A program made the position numbers and the translations under genes. From Mesostigma viride (Eukaryota > Streptophyta > Mesostigmatophyceae > Mesostigmatales > Mesostigmataceae): 50,000 nt of DNA. The stretch's first letter is position 1. Every line of letters begins with the position of its first letter. The notes under the pieces are model-generated. The model did not search any database and was not told the DNA's origin. It worked only from the letters and a program-made list of their open reading frames with translations. The stretch lies in assembly GCA_009746045.1 (NCBI GenBank), contig RPFO01000189.1:492137-542136 (forward strand). The letters are read 5' to 3'. Shown piece after piece: positions 21,687 to 31,486 of the stretch.

Positions 21687-22365
21687 TAGGGATGCTGAAG
21701 GCCCCTTCAGAAGACGCCTAACCTCTATCCACCAGTTGATAGCATCCTTCCAGGAAGCTCACAGTATGGTGGCTGCTCAGATGTTGCATGCACAGGACAA
21801 GTATTTAAACAATGCTTGGCAACAGATGTTGGCTACACACACCTTTGTGGCTCCTGGTGACCTGGTGCTCTTGGAGGCTAATCGTGTGCTACCTGAAAAG
21901 GAGCAATGCAGGAAACTGCAACCCTTGTGGTTGGGACCTTACCCTGTCCTGGACACCTTCCACTATATGGGACTGTAGTTCAAGTCCAGGTGCCTTCCCA
22001 CTGGAGGCTTAAGACTAACGTGTTTCACCTGTCCCAGCTCAAACTGTATAAACGCAATACCTTGCAGGGACGCCTTTCTGCTCCATTACCATTTGAGCTG
22101 GATACTGAGGGGGAGAGGATATATGAAGTGGAGCAGCTGGTGGCTCACAGATCGAGTCAAAGGAAAGGGTAGGACCAAGCAGCTGCAGTTTAAGGTGCAC
22201 TGGAAAGGAGAGTTAGAGTCTACCGCCACATGGCTGTGGTTGTCTGACTTGACTCACTGCCATGAAGTGGTCCAGGAGTATTGCCAAAAGAAGGGGGTCA
22301 CTCTTCCTTCTTGGTATACTGAGTTGGTGCAAACCACTGCTCCCCTTCCTATATCTCAGGACTAA
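21664..22365 (+). pseudogene. GypB integrase C-terminus with chromodomain
   Basis: Two frames joined by a break near 21975. GDLVLLEANRVLP and KLQPLWLGPYPVLD correspond to the GPY/F module of Ty3 integrases. After the break come RLKTNVFHLSQLKLY and a chromodomain: IYEVEQLVAHR, LQFKVHWKGELES, ATWLWLSDLTHCHEVVQEYC. Chromodomains guide integration to particular chromatin, which defines chromoviruses. The second aromatic position is W-L-W rather than the usual W-E-P. It ends at TAA about 22365. Confidence 0.83.
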
Positions 22366-22400
22366 CGAATGGTTCCTTCGTGCATGCTGTGTGGTCCCAG

Positions 22401-23545
22401 ATGGAGGAGGAGTTCACGTACCCCAACTTGGGCCTGGGCGCCACCACGGAGGAAGGGGTCACGGGTATGCATCCAGAAACCCCCAACCCCATGAGTTATG
22501 TGGAATCCCTGTTTGACAGTATTGTCAGGCGTGACCTTAGGAGGGGTCAGCAGATGGATACCATTAACAAGCTCTTGCATTCAGTGATCTCCAAGCAGGA
22601 TAAGCTACAGGAGCTTCTTCAGGGGTTGTCCTTGTCCCAGCCCCAGATGGGGAGTGGTGTTAACATAGCTCTCAGCTCCAGCAGCACTCCCATCATTCAG
22701 ATTCCTCGTCATGTGGTACCTGTCAAGAATGTGGTGGCCTATGTGGATCACAGGAAGTGCATGGGACCTTGTGAGCATTGTGAGACGCTGGCCAAGGCAG
22801 TGGCTGCCCTTAACAGGGAGGAGGGGAAGTGAGCCCTGAGGGTTATGTGGAGGAGGTCTTGTCTCAGTTGCACACCAGCCTGTATGAGATTGGCTCTCCT
22901 TTTGTGGGCCACCTGTTGCACAGGATGTTTGCCTTGACTCCAGGACCTGAGATTGACATGAGACCTGCAGAGGGGCAGGATATGTTGACCACCTTGCCTG
23001 AGGCTTTGAAAGGAGCTTTCATGCAGTTCCAGCCAGTGAGCATGGGTGAGGCCTCCTACATGGAGTTGTTGGAGTTTTCAGTGCAGCAGGGAGATTTTGA
23101 CTTGGCTCCTTCTTCTTCCAGCTCGGTCAATGGGTGCTTCCCTTTGGAGACATCCAACCTTTTCTGCAGCCCAGGGTTGCCTAAGTTCACCATGGAGCTC
23201 AAGGTTCGTCTGACCCCATTGAGGGTGATGGTGCCTTTGACAGGTGCTAAGTGGTCAGTGGTCAAGACCTTTCTTCAGTTCTGGTGGGCGTACAGGTCAT
23301 GGGTGAGCAGGCACAAGACATCTTCTACCTGGGTGATGGATCCTGAGAGCCAGTCTGTGGTGCTTCTCTCTTACCCAGGGACCTGCCTGCGTTATGTTGC
23401 CCAGATGGCAGCAGGGGCTGCAGAGACGTGCATGGTGCTGCAGGTCAGCAGGAACTGGCCAGACTTGGTTCACATGGTGGAGCAGTTTCCCTTGTTTGGG
23501 ACCAGGGGCAAGGATGGTGTGAATGGGGATTGGTATAGCCTGTGA
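22401..23545 (+). pseudogene. GypB ORF3, unknown protein between pol and 3' LTR
   Basis: From ATG 22401 (MEEEFTYPNLGLG) the frame runs to a stop at about 22832. It resumes one base out of register as SPEGYVEEVLSQLHTSLYE to TGA 23545, for about 380 residues in total. Residues about 30-75 have heptad-like leucines (MDTINKLLHSVISKQDKLQE), a likely coiled coil. A cysteine cluster HRKCMGPCEHCETL follows. The C-terminal half contains FLQFWWAYRSWVSRHKTS and VLLSYPGTCLRYV. The decayed copy at 1-257 lacks the frame break, so the ORF was once continuous. No signal peptide or clear membrane segment supports an envelope protein. Its function is unknown. Confidence 0.7.
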
Positions 23546-23933
23546 AGAACAGAGCTGTGCAGGAAGAGGATGGGGAAGGATGGGGGAAGAGCATGGAAGG
23601 TGCTTTGGATTGTGGTGTGAGGGGGGATTCCAGGATGGATGATGGGGGGGCTCCAGTCCAGTTCTGATGTTCCAGTCCAGAGTTCCAGGTTCCAGGATGC
23701 TGAATGGAAGACCTTGTATTATGAGAAGTGTTTATCTGGCTTTATAGTAGATAAGGTAGTGACTTGTTTGCTGTAGAGACCTGTGACTAGATGTTATGAG
23801 ATAGGAGGCCCTGTTTTCAGGGATGTAAAAACCCATCTGCTTTTCCCAAGAGATGGTGGATTTCTGTTCAATGTTCCTCTGCCTTCAAGAGTTGGCTATT
23901 GGACCTGGGAGGTCCAGTTTTGAGGGGGAGATA
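23546..23933 (+). other. GypB 3' untranslated region and polypurine tract
   Basis: No gene. There are G/A-rich runs and repeated TCCAGT words. TTTTGAGGGGGAGATA directly before the LTR at 23934 is the likely polypurine tract. Confidence 0.7.
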
Positions 23934-24093
23934 TGTAACAAGCAAAAATGACTTTGTTGTTACATCCTTTGTTTTGTGAATGTTTGGCTTTTATTCGAGG
24001 ACTTTTGGATCAGTATTGAGAAAGTTATGAGGTTTCTAAGACGACGGTACTTGGAGCTGATACTTTGTCAGCCAACTGATAGGAACCCTCATT

Positions 24094-24696
24094 ATGACAC
24101 TTGAGCTCCCAAGAAAACCAGCATTTGATTGAAAACAATGAGTAGAGCCCCTGCCAAAGGCAGGTTTAAGTAGTCATCTCGTCTCCCTCGCATGCAGGAG
24201 CAAGAGCCCCCCAAGGGTGGGATGGGTGGGAAGAAACAATTACGGGTCACAACCCGCCGACCATGCTTATCAAGCCTACCGTCAAAATGGAAAACGGCAA
24301 AACCAGAAATATCCTAACGCTGACAATTTAATAATTCAGCCAGCCAGCTCATCTGTCACACGTCTGAGCTGTCAGGCCATGTGTACTCTTCGAATGCAAC
24401 CCTGAACACACTACCCAACCAAGCAGCACACCAATCAATTGGTGAGTGCTGGTTACATCAGATTTTATTACAGCTTTTTGACGCAACTTCCGTCAGCATT
24501 CAACACATGGCCGGCCGTTCAAACAAACGGCGCCTGACTTACAAAAGGCAAAGCTAGTTGCCAGTAGGATTCCCCGGTAAACAACAAGCCGTCCCCATTT
24601 GTCTACTAACAAGCCTTTCTGCATGTACAGCCACAAGGTTGTGGCGGCCCTTTCTTTCCCGCATGCTGTTTAATAAACTATTTTCAGAGAAATCCG
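24094..24696 (+). mobile_element. Element D, short copy
   Basis: 603 bp, ATGACACTTGAGCTCCCAAG to AGAGAAATCCG. Its first 119 and last 466 bases match the two ends of the long copy at 24700-26233. The middle is replaced by about 18 G-rich bases. It looks like an internal deletion derivative. It is flanked by ATT on both sides. No terminal inverted repeats and no coding capacity. Confidence 0.75.
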
Positions 24697-24699
24697 ATT

Positions 24700-26233
24700 A
24701 TGACACTTGAGCTCCCAAGAAAACCAGCATTTGATTGAAAACAATGAGTAGAGCCCCTGCCAAAGGCAGGTTTAAGTAGTCATCTCGTCTCCCTCGCATG
24801 CAGGAGCAAGAGCCCCCCGATCCACCCCAGTCCCTGGCGCCATTACCCTCCTCCCCCGCACTGTCGCCGCTCTGGAAACAAAACTTGATAGGATCACTGT
24901 TGCCCCAATAACAGTGAACAAAGAAAAGGAGAAGACCCCCCCCCCCTCTTCCGAGCAGCCTCGAGGGTAGCCGCTTCCATAAAAGACCACAAAGTGGGGC
25001 GTGTCGCAACATCTCCTTCATGGCGACTCAGCCCGCACAAGGCTATAATAACCCCCTAAGGGGCCCGACCATAAAAGGTTAGCGAATCCGCGGAGCCGTC
25101 TCAGCAAAATATTATTCCGGATAAAAACCCAGAAAATTCGCATTCCGACGCCACCAGGGTTTGAACCGCTACCTGCCGGGTGCTGAGCAGGGAGAGACGA
25201 CAAGGCCAGACACTGCCACTGTCAGCCGAGACGCCTTTCCGATACTCGGTTCCTTTTGTGGGAATTTTGCAAATATATTTTCTTCCGGAACGCAAGAAAT
25301 TAGCCGGCCGCGCGTCACCCTTATATCCCTCGCTGGCCCATAACAAAAAAGGGCCGCGCACCAAGCCGAAGGCAGCGCCATGCAGCGCCCTAGGCGGTGG
25401 GCCGCTGACTGACTACCAGCGCAGTCTCATGGAATCCAAATTAATCTATTGACCTTCGCACAGTTTCCGCATCAGCTGCGGACTTCTTAGTCGACATGAT
25501 TGGCTCCGCTGCTGGAATTACCAGCAGCCGGGGCGGGGCGCCCAGCCCACTTTCTATGACCACCGAGACGCTGCCCAGCAAGGTGCCAACCAGAACCACT
25601 TGGCACATTGGTAACGCAAAATTTCCGTTCCGTTCAAACCGCCCCTACCTGCCGTGAAGTCGCAAAGCCCGCGACTTCATAGCAGGCAAGGACGGGGTCT
25701 TTGCCTAATTTTCTTTAGCCCCGCCGCCATAGCAGCGAGGCCGCGCATACTGCTTCAGTGAGCACATTCAAAGAAACAATTACGGGTCACAACCCGCCGA
25801 CCATGCTTATCAAGCCTACCGTCAAAATGGAAAACGGCAAAACCAGAAATATCCTAACGCTGACAATTTAATAATTCAGCCAGCCAGCTCATCTGTCACA
25901 CGTCTGAGCTGTCAGGCCATGTGTACTCTTCGAATGCAACCCTGAACACACTACCCAACCAAGCAGCACACCAATCAATTGGTGAGTGCTGGTTACATCA
26001 GATTTCATTACAGCTTTTTGACGCAACTTCCGTCAGCATTCAACACATGGCCGGCCGTTCAAACAAACGGCGCCTGACTTACAAAAGGCAAAGCTAGTTG
26101 CCAGTAGGATTCCCCGGTAAACAACAAGCCGTCCCCATTTGTCTAACAAGCCTTTCTGCATGTACAGCCACAAGGTTGTGGCGGCCCTTTCTTTCCCGCA
26201 TGCTGTTTAATAAACTATTTTCAGAGAAATCCG
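24700..26233 (+). mobile_element. Element D, long copy
   Basis: 1,534 bp with the same ends as the short copy and also flanked by ATT (24697-24699 and 26234-26236). The unique middle (about 24819-25770) has no convincing ORF. It contains several stem-forming stretches, including 25640-25697. TTAATAAAC near the right end may be a poly(A) signal. There is no TG...CA, no long inverted ends and no A-tail, so I cannot assign a class. A non-autonomous DNA element is the simplest reading. Confidence 0.65.
25640..25697. other. Strong hairpin inside element D
   Basis: TGAAGTCGC and GCGACTTCA flank the loop AAAGCCC. Outer pairs CCTGC/GCAGG and CGCCCC/GGGG lengthen the stem. It could be a structural RNA motif of the element or a transposition-related fold. 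Which one is not shown. Confidence 0.5.
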
Positions 26234-26857
26234 ATTGGTCGTGGCCTGATCCACGTAGGGTTGTAGTTTGTTGGCTGATACTACTGATAGGAGCCCTCAT
26301 TGGTCGTGCATGGCCTGATCCACGTGGGGTTGTAGTTTGTTAGTTGGTACTATTGAGTCTTAAATGCTCCTTTGGGACTTCAGTGCTCACGACAGATTTA
26401 GGATCTCATGGAAAGATTCTGCCAGGCTGTGTGTGGTGTTGTTCTGTTTTGTGTGACTAGGATGGATACGAAGATCTTGTATAGGATTCCATGGTTCTGA
26501 TTGGTTCTCTTCAGGCTAAGGTTGGAGCAAGTTCGACAAGCACGTCGATATCAAGGACGTGGGGTCGCCATTGTTGCTACGTTGGTTTTGATTCACCATG
26601 GTATAATAAAGCTTGTCTTTGTTGTCCATCCATAAGAGCCCCTTGGCTATAGACGTCCTTCAGTTCCACAGAGGTCGTCTATACACGAGCTTGTCTTTGT
26701 GTCTACAAGGGGTTGTGATTCCCTAAATCACGTGCTGTGGAATCTCCATCTCAACGTTGCTCGGATACTTGAAGTTCTGCGACTCAGGAAAGCAACCCAG
26801 GTAAAAGATCTTTCATATTGGACTGTGGATGATGTTGATGATCATTTTTAGTTGTTA

Positions 26858-28394
26858 CAGCTGCTATCTACAGTGCCGTAAGCGGAACCGCCCACACTCC
26901 CTTATAGGAACCCACCTCGGCTGGATAGCAATGAAAACTTACTCGCCCACCTTCCCGGCAAGAAGCATTGCGCAAATAAAGTGGGAGTTTTTACTGGTCG
27001 TTCCGTCGGATCCGGAAGTCCCCAGTTCAAACCCGCGCAGGGGCTAGCGGTCCTAAGTTTTCTGCATGTTCCCATCAGCTGCTATCTACAGTGCCGTAAG
27101 CGGAACCGCCCACACTCCCTTATAGGAACCCACCTCGGCTGGATCAGTAGCAATGAAAACTTACTCGCCCACCTTCCCGGCAAGAAGCATTGCGCAAATA
27201 AAGTGGGAGTTTTTACTGGTCGTTCCGTCGGATCCGGAAGTCCCCAGTTCAAACCCGCGCAGGGGCTAGCGGTCCTAAGTTTTCTGCATGTTCCCATCAG
27301 CTGCTATCTACAGTGCCGTAAGCGGAACCGCCCACACTCCCTTATAGGAACCCACCTCGGCTGGATCAGTAGCAATGAAAACTTACTCGCCCACCTTCCC
27401 GGCAAGAAGCATTGCGCAAATAAAGTGGGAGTTTTTACTGGTCGTTCCGTCGGATCCGGAAGTCCCCAGTTCAAACCCGCGCAGGGGCTAGCGGTCCTAA
27501 GTTTTCTGCATGTTCCCATCAGCTGCTATCTACAGTGCCGTAAGCGGAACCGCCCACACTCCCTTATAGGAACCCACCTCGGCTGGATAGCAATGAAAAC
27601 TTACTCGCCCACCTTCCCGGCAAGAAGCATTGCGCAAATAAAGTGGGAGTTTTTACTGGTCGTTCCGTCGGATCCGGAAGTCCCCAGTTCAAACCCGCGC
27701 AGGGGCTAGCGGTCCTAAGTTTTCTGCATGTTCCCATCAGCTGCTATCTACAGTGCCGTAAGCGGAACCGCCCACACTCCCTTATAGGAACCCACCTCGG
27801 CTGGATAGCAATGAAAACTTACTCGCCCACCTTCCCGGCAAGAAGCATTGCGCAAATAAAGTGGGAGTTTTTACTGGTCGTTCCGTCGGATCCGGAAGTC
27901 CCCAGTTCAAACCCGCGCAGGGGCTAGCGGTCCTAAGTTTTCTGCATGTTCCCATCAGCTGCTATCTACAGTGCCGTAAGCGGAACCGCCCACACTCCCT
28001 TATAGGAACCCACCTCGGCTGGATAGCAATGAAAACTTACTCGCCCACCTTCCCGGCAAGAAGCATTGCGCAAATAAAGTGGGAGTTTTTACTGGTCGTT
28101 CCGTCGGATCCGGAAGTCCCCAGTTCAAACCCGCGCAGGGGCTAGCGGTCCTAAGTTTTCTGCATGTTCCCATCAGCTGCTATCTACAGTGCCGTAAGCG
28201 GAACCGCCCACACTCCCTTATAGGAACCCACCTCGGCTGGATAGCAATGAAAACTTACTCGCCTGGCACCTTCCCGGCAAGAAGCATTGCGCAAATAAAG
28301 TGGGAGTTTTTACTGGTCGTTCCGTCGGATCCGGAAGTCTTCAGTTCAAACCCGCGCAGGGGCTAGCGGTCCTAAGTTTTCTGCATGTTCCCAT
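26858..28394 (+). repeat. Satellite array, seven 218-222 bp units
   Basis: Units start with CAGCTGCTATCTACAGTGCC at 26858, 27076, 27298, 27520, 27738, 27956 and 28174. Lengths are 218, 222, 222, 218, 218, 218 and 221. The 222 bp units carry an extra CAGT after GGCTGGAT. The last unit has GGC and TT changes. Each unit includes GTTCAAACCCGCG, resembling a pol III B box in form only. The array begins within the last two bases of the GypB 3' LTR. The repetitive 72-242 residue frames are by-products. Confidence 0.95.
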
Positions 28395-28540
28395 CAGCTG
28401 CTATCTACAATGCCGTAAGCGGAACCGCCCACACTGTACAATAGTTGCTACCCATCAGCTGCTATCTACAGTGCCGTAAGCGGAACCGCCCACACTGTAC
28501 AATAGTTGTAAGCGGAACCGCCCACACTGTACAATAGTTG
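28395..28540 (+). repeat. Truncated satellite units with GTACAATAGTTG tails
   Basis: Three shortened units stop at GGAACCGCCCACACT and are each followed by GTACAATAGTTG. The same truncation point is used by the isolated copy ending at 42153. Confidence 0.8.
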
Positions 28541-28813
28541 TAGCGCAATCGATACTATCTCGGCGAGGGCAGTCAGGATCTGCCATTACAATGCCAAACC
28601 ACGGTCCAAAAATGGAAGATAGGGGTAAAAATTTGACGGAATCTGCAGGGAATCTGATACATTTTGGGCCAAAATTAAATAATTCGCCAAAATGTACATT
28701 TCTGCTACGGTAGTCCAGTTTCTCGCCAATAGCATCACGTAAGTTTCTTAAGGAGGCTGGAGTCTGGTTTACAGCTGTTTTTACGCTGGTTACGCAGACT
28801 TCCCGCCTGGATA
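28541..28813. other. Satellite-flanking repeat, no gene
   Basis: Positions 28669-28735 resemble 42337-42400: CCAAAATT.A.TAATTCGCCAAA, then GTAGTCC.GT.TCTCGCCAA. Both lie just right of satellite sequence, so this is probably part of a larger dispersed repeat. Confidence 0.45.
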
Positions 28814-29276
28814 CACCCCTCGCATTGGTAGTTTTAATTATAAATATTAATTATTATTTTAGTTTGCCACCTGAAAGTGCTAAATAAAACAAACAATTTT
28901 TAAATAATTAATTCACGAGTGTGCTCGTCTGTCTAGTGTTTACGGGCTGCCAAACAAACAAAGAAGTTGTAAATAAATATTATTTTCCTGTCACGTGTGC
29001 AGCTTTCTCGCTAACAAACAAAGAAATATTAAACCTCTGGCTGAAAAATGTGCTTTTCCTAGCCGTAAGAGCAGTGCATCCGGCTGGGTTATACAGAACA
29101 AACAAAGAATTATTAAATTTCGCAGCCAGTTCAACGGTTGTTCGGTAACCAAACAAACTAACTAATAATTAATTAATTGGGCGGGCACAGTAGCACTTTC
29201 AACCAATAAAACGCTATTGTCTAATTCCGAAGGGCCTTTCGGCTGAACCGAATTAAAACTACCAATGCGAGGGGTG
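28814..29276. mobile_element. TA-flanked inverted-repeat element (MITE-like)
   Basis: The left end CACCCCTCGCATTGGTAGTT (plus TTAATT) is a perfect 26-base inverted match of the right end 29251-29276. TA lies on both sides (28812-28813, 29277-29278). The interior is AT-rich, with about five copies of AACAAACAAAGAA followed by TATTAAA or similar. A second inverted pair is TGAAAGTGCTA/TAGCACTTTCA. It has no transposase. TIR plus TA duplication fits a non-autonomous Tc1/mariner-type element. Confidence 0.8.
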
Positions 29277-29388
29277 TACGCCGCCAGGGCAGTCCACGGC
29301 CTGCTTGGAGTAGCTCGCAACCAGGCGCGGCGGCGATCCCCGGTCTGATTCTGATCCGGGGGTGAGTTATTAACTCATGAGTCAGGCA

Positions 29389-29604
29389 GGGTTTTTACTG
29401 GTCGTTCCGTCGGATCCGGAAGTCCCCAGTTCAAACCCGCGCAGGGGCTAGCGGTCCTAAGTTTTCTGCATGTTCCCATCAGCTGCTATCTACAGTGCCG
29501 TAAGCGGAACCGCCCACACTCCCTTATAGGAACCCACCTCGGCTGGATAGCAATGAAAACTTACTCGCCCACCTTCCCGGCAAGAAGCATTGCGCAAATA
29601 AAGT
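29389..29604 (+). repeat. Isolated satellite monomer, circularly permuted
   Basis: One complete unit of the 26858 array. It starts at GTTTTTACTGGTCG and ends at GCGCAAATAAAGTG, so it spans the array's unit junction. It is preceded by TCATGAGTCAGGCA. Confidence 0.9.
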
Positions 29605-29607
29605 GTA

Positions 29608-29756
29608 GCTTGTATCACTGGACCCGAGTGGGACCAGCGCTATAGTGGTCACGAGGGCCGACTTGTAGTCACGAGGGCCGCATGGCCCGAGTGGCTACAA
29701 GTCGTCCCGAGTGGCCACTAGAGCGCTGCGTCCCACGAGTGTCCAGTGATACAAGC
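29608..29756. repeat. Long imperfect palindrome (~149 bp)
   Basis: The left arm starts GCTTGTATCACTGGAC and the right arm ends GTCCAGTGATACAAGC. Pairing continues through GGGAC.AGCGCT, TAGTGG.CAC and GACTTGTAG.CAC to a centre near GGCCGCATGGCC. Arms are about 70 bases and mostly complementary. It follows directly after the satellite monomer. It may be a foldback element or a hairpin RNA source. Confidence 0.8.
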
Positions 29757-30072
29757 AGCTTGTCCACAAGTGGGACAAGTGCGGAACTTGTACCACTGCA
29801 GTGGCCGGGACAGGTACGAACTGGTAGATTTGTCCCGAGATTTGGTCAGAATTGCTCCAAAGCAATGAATTTTTAATTTCTCGGACCATCGTGTCCGTAG
29901 ATGGACATGAAATAAAGACGTTACGGAATCTACACCCTACACGTGCCCCGACTGCGTCGGGGGTTCAGTTTCCAGGGAGGCGGGGAAGTTGCTTACCTAC
30001 CTGTTGTTTGTCCGCGTGAAAAGCATCAGTTGAACAATAACCGCCTCGCGGAAATAAAAAAGGGAGAATCCA
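29757..30072. other. No gene; short inverted repeats
   Basis: CTTGTCCACAAGTGGGACAAG at about 29759-29780 is a near-perfect small palindrome. It is echoed at 41995-42018 as CTTGTCCCACGCCGTGGACAAG beside another satellite piece. Otherwise nothing is recognised. Confidence 0.4.
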
Positions 30073-30393
30073 CAGGAGGGGTGACATTGAGCCAAGCTAA
30101 ATAGGGGCCGGATCCTGCAGCCGCCGATCCAGAATGTCTGGCCCCTATTTCCATACTAGGGGCCCGTGCAGCTACCGGCACCAATTCTAGATAGCCCCCA
30201 TCTTTTCGGCCCCTATAGGGGAGATTCCAGGGGCCGAATTTTTATGCAGCCGCCAGCCCTAGATTTCGGGCCCCGATTTTGTACAGCAGGCGCGGCATGC
30301 GGCATCATGCCACGTGGCGTCCCATCTTGCCATGCCCCGGATGCCAGCTATGTACGGGCCTACGGATGCCTACACGAAAAACTGTGTCGGCAT

Positions 30394-30967
30394 TGTTACG
30401 TCGCGTAACTTTTGTTGTTGTTACGGACGTAAATTAGGTCCCTTGTTGCCTCAGCCATTCCGGAGCAGTTCGCTGACTTTCCTAGGCTTACGTGTAGTAA
30501 GGACCTTTTGGCCGGTCGGTACCGGGCCTTGTGACGTGGCACTTGTACAGTATGGTGGTTCGGTGCAGTCGCGCCGCGCTGCGTACTTTAGTAGTGGTCC
30601 TTTTATCCTGCGTGTGAACCTTGTGGACGTGCGTTGGTCCTGTGTGCGAGGGTCGATGTCGGCCCGAGCATACACGCCTGTCGGCGATCATTTATGCAGC
30701 AGTTGTCCTTCGTGAATGGCACTCGTCGTGTGTTAAATGAATTAACACATATAGGCTTGGGTCACGGCAGTGTAGTATTGTTTCCTTCGTAGTACCCTGG
30801 TTTTATTCGGTATATGGCGTATTATAAGGGAATGCATTGAGAAGCAGCGTCGTCGCGTCCTAGGTCTTATAGCCAATATAGCTCCTCACTCCTCGGTAGG
30901 TGCCTCATCACTAGTTTAGGTAAGGTTAGGCGAGATGTTTGGGATAGAGTCGAGCCAGGACGTAACA
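30394..30967 (+). repeat. GypC 5' LTR
   Basis: 574 bp, TGTTACGTCGCG to GGACGTAACA, with inverted ends TGTTACGTC/GACGTAACA. It carries 10 extra bases near 30837 compared with the 3' copy. The frames crossing it recur identically in both LTRs and are probably not genes. Confidence 0.92.
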
Positions 30968-30968
30968 A

Positions 30969-30980
30969 TGGTATCGGAGG
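30969..30980 (+). promoter_or_regulatory. GypC primer-binding site
   Basis: TGGTATCGGAGG, one base past the LTR, is identical to the site in GypB. Confidence 0.75.
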
Positions 30981-31486
30981 TTTAGGTAGACGCGACGAAG
31001 TTCCCTTGCAACCCTATACGCCAGAGGCCTTCCGCGGCCAGGGCACAGAAGAAGACAACCTCTTGACAGGTAATGGGCGGGTCGCCGTCAAGCTAGGGGG
31101 TAGTGCTGCCCGATTCGGGACACGCCCTGCCTAGAAGTTAGACCTGCTCAAAGCGGATGAACTCCTCACGTAGCTAGTTCCTTTTCCTTTTCCTTTTCCA
31201 TCTGTGTGTGCATTTCCTTGCTGGGTGCTGTTTGGCGTTAGCTAGTGGGTTTGACGGTTTAATAGTGATGGATAGTGGGACGATTAGCGTCCCTTTAGAC
31301 TACACCTCTTTTCCGTGCACGCTGCTGCGTTTTCTTATATGCTCGTTAGCTCTAGGCGAGCATCATAGATGCTTTGTGGGGGGGGGAGGAGAGGTAGGAC
31401 CTCCTCCACCTCAAGTGCCTCCTATCCGTTCATTAGGAATCGGCTAGAATAGGAAAGTGCCTAGGAATAGATTCGGCTAGTCGCCG

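Larger units (their letters stand above)
7376..26859 (+). mobile_element. GypB: Ty3/Gypsy chromovirus, interrupted by CopA and element D
   Basis: The element has these parts in order: 5' LTR 7376-8151, tRNA-like primer-binding site, gag (8380-9742 continuing at 17592-17985), protease, reverse transcriptase, RNase H, integrase, chromodomain, ORF3, purine-rich tract, 3' LTR starting at 23934. Gene order and the chromodomain place it among chromoviruses. CopA lies in gag and element D in the 3' LTR; removing both leaves about 9.5 kb. LTRs differ by only a few bases and short indels. The flanks CCCGC (left) and GCTGC (right) do not match, so no target duplication is visible. The right end abuts satellite DNA, which may have replaced the original flank. 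Multiple frame breaks mean it is not autonomous as read. Confidence 0.9.
23934..26859 (+). repeat. GypB 3' LTR, split by element D
   Basis: The LTR begins TGTAACAAGC at 23934 and is intact to CCTCATT (24093). It resumes at 26234/26237 with GGTCGTGGCCTGATCC and ends GTTACA at 26859. Compared with the 5' LTR it has a GCAT insertion near 26310, an extra GTT near 26440 and a few substitutions, such as TAGTTGTTACA for TAGTCGTTACA. Confidence 0.9.

Noticed and set aside
22401-23545. Envelope glycoprotein in GypB ORF3
   Set aside because: No signal peptide, no transmembrane anchor and no N-glycosylation-rich ectodomain are seen; position alone is not enough.
25511-25522. Antisense 18S rRNA fragment (GCTGGAATTACC)
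   Set aside because: The 12-base identity sits in sequence that otherwise does not follow rRNA; probably chance.
26829-28366. Repetitive protein of 72-242 residues (LPGKKHCANKVGVFTGRSVG type)
   Set aside because: It follows the satellite unit length. Only the 222 bp units keep the frame, while 218 bp units break it. No selection on the frame is visible.
26858-28540. CRISPR array
   Set aside because: Whole 218-222 bp units repeat without unique spacers, and the context is eukaryotic transposon DNA.
30314-30715. Protein of 111-133 residues in the GypC LTRs
   Set aside because: It occurs only because the LTR is duplicated at 40329-40664; no motif and no support for translation.
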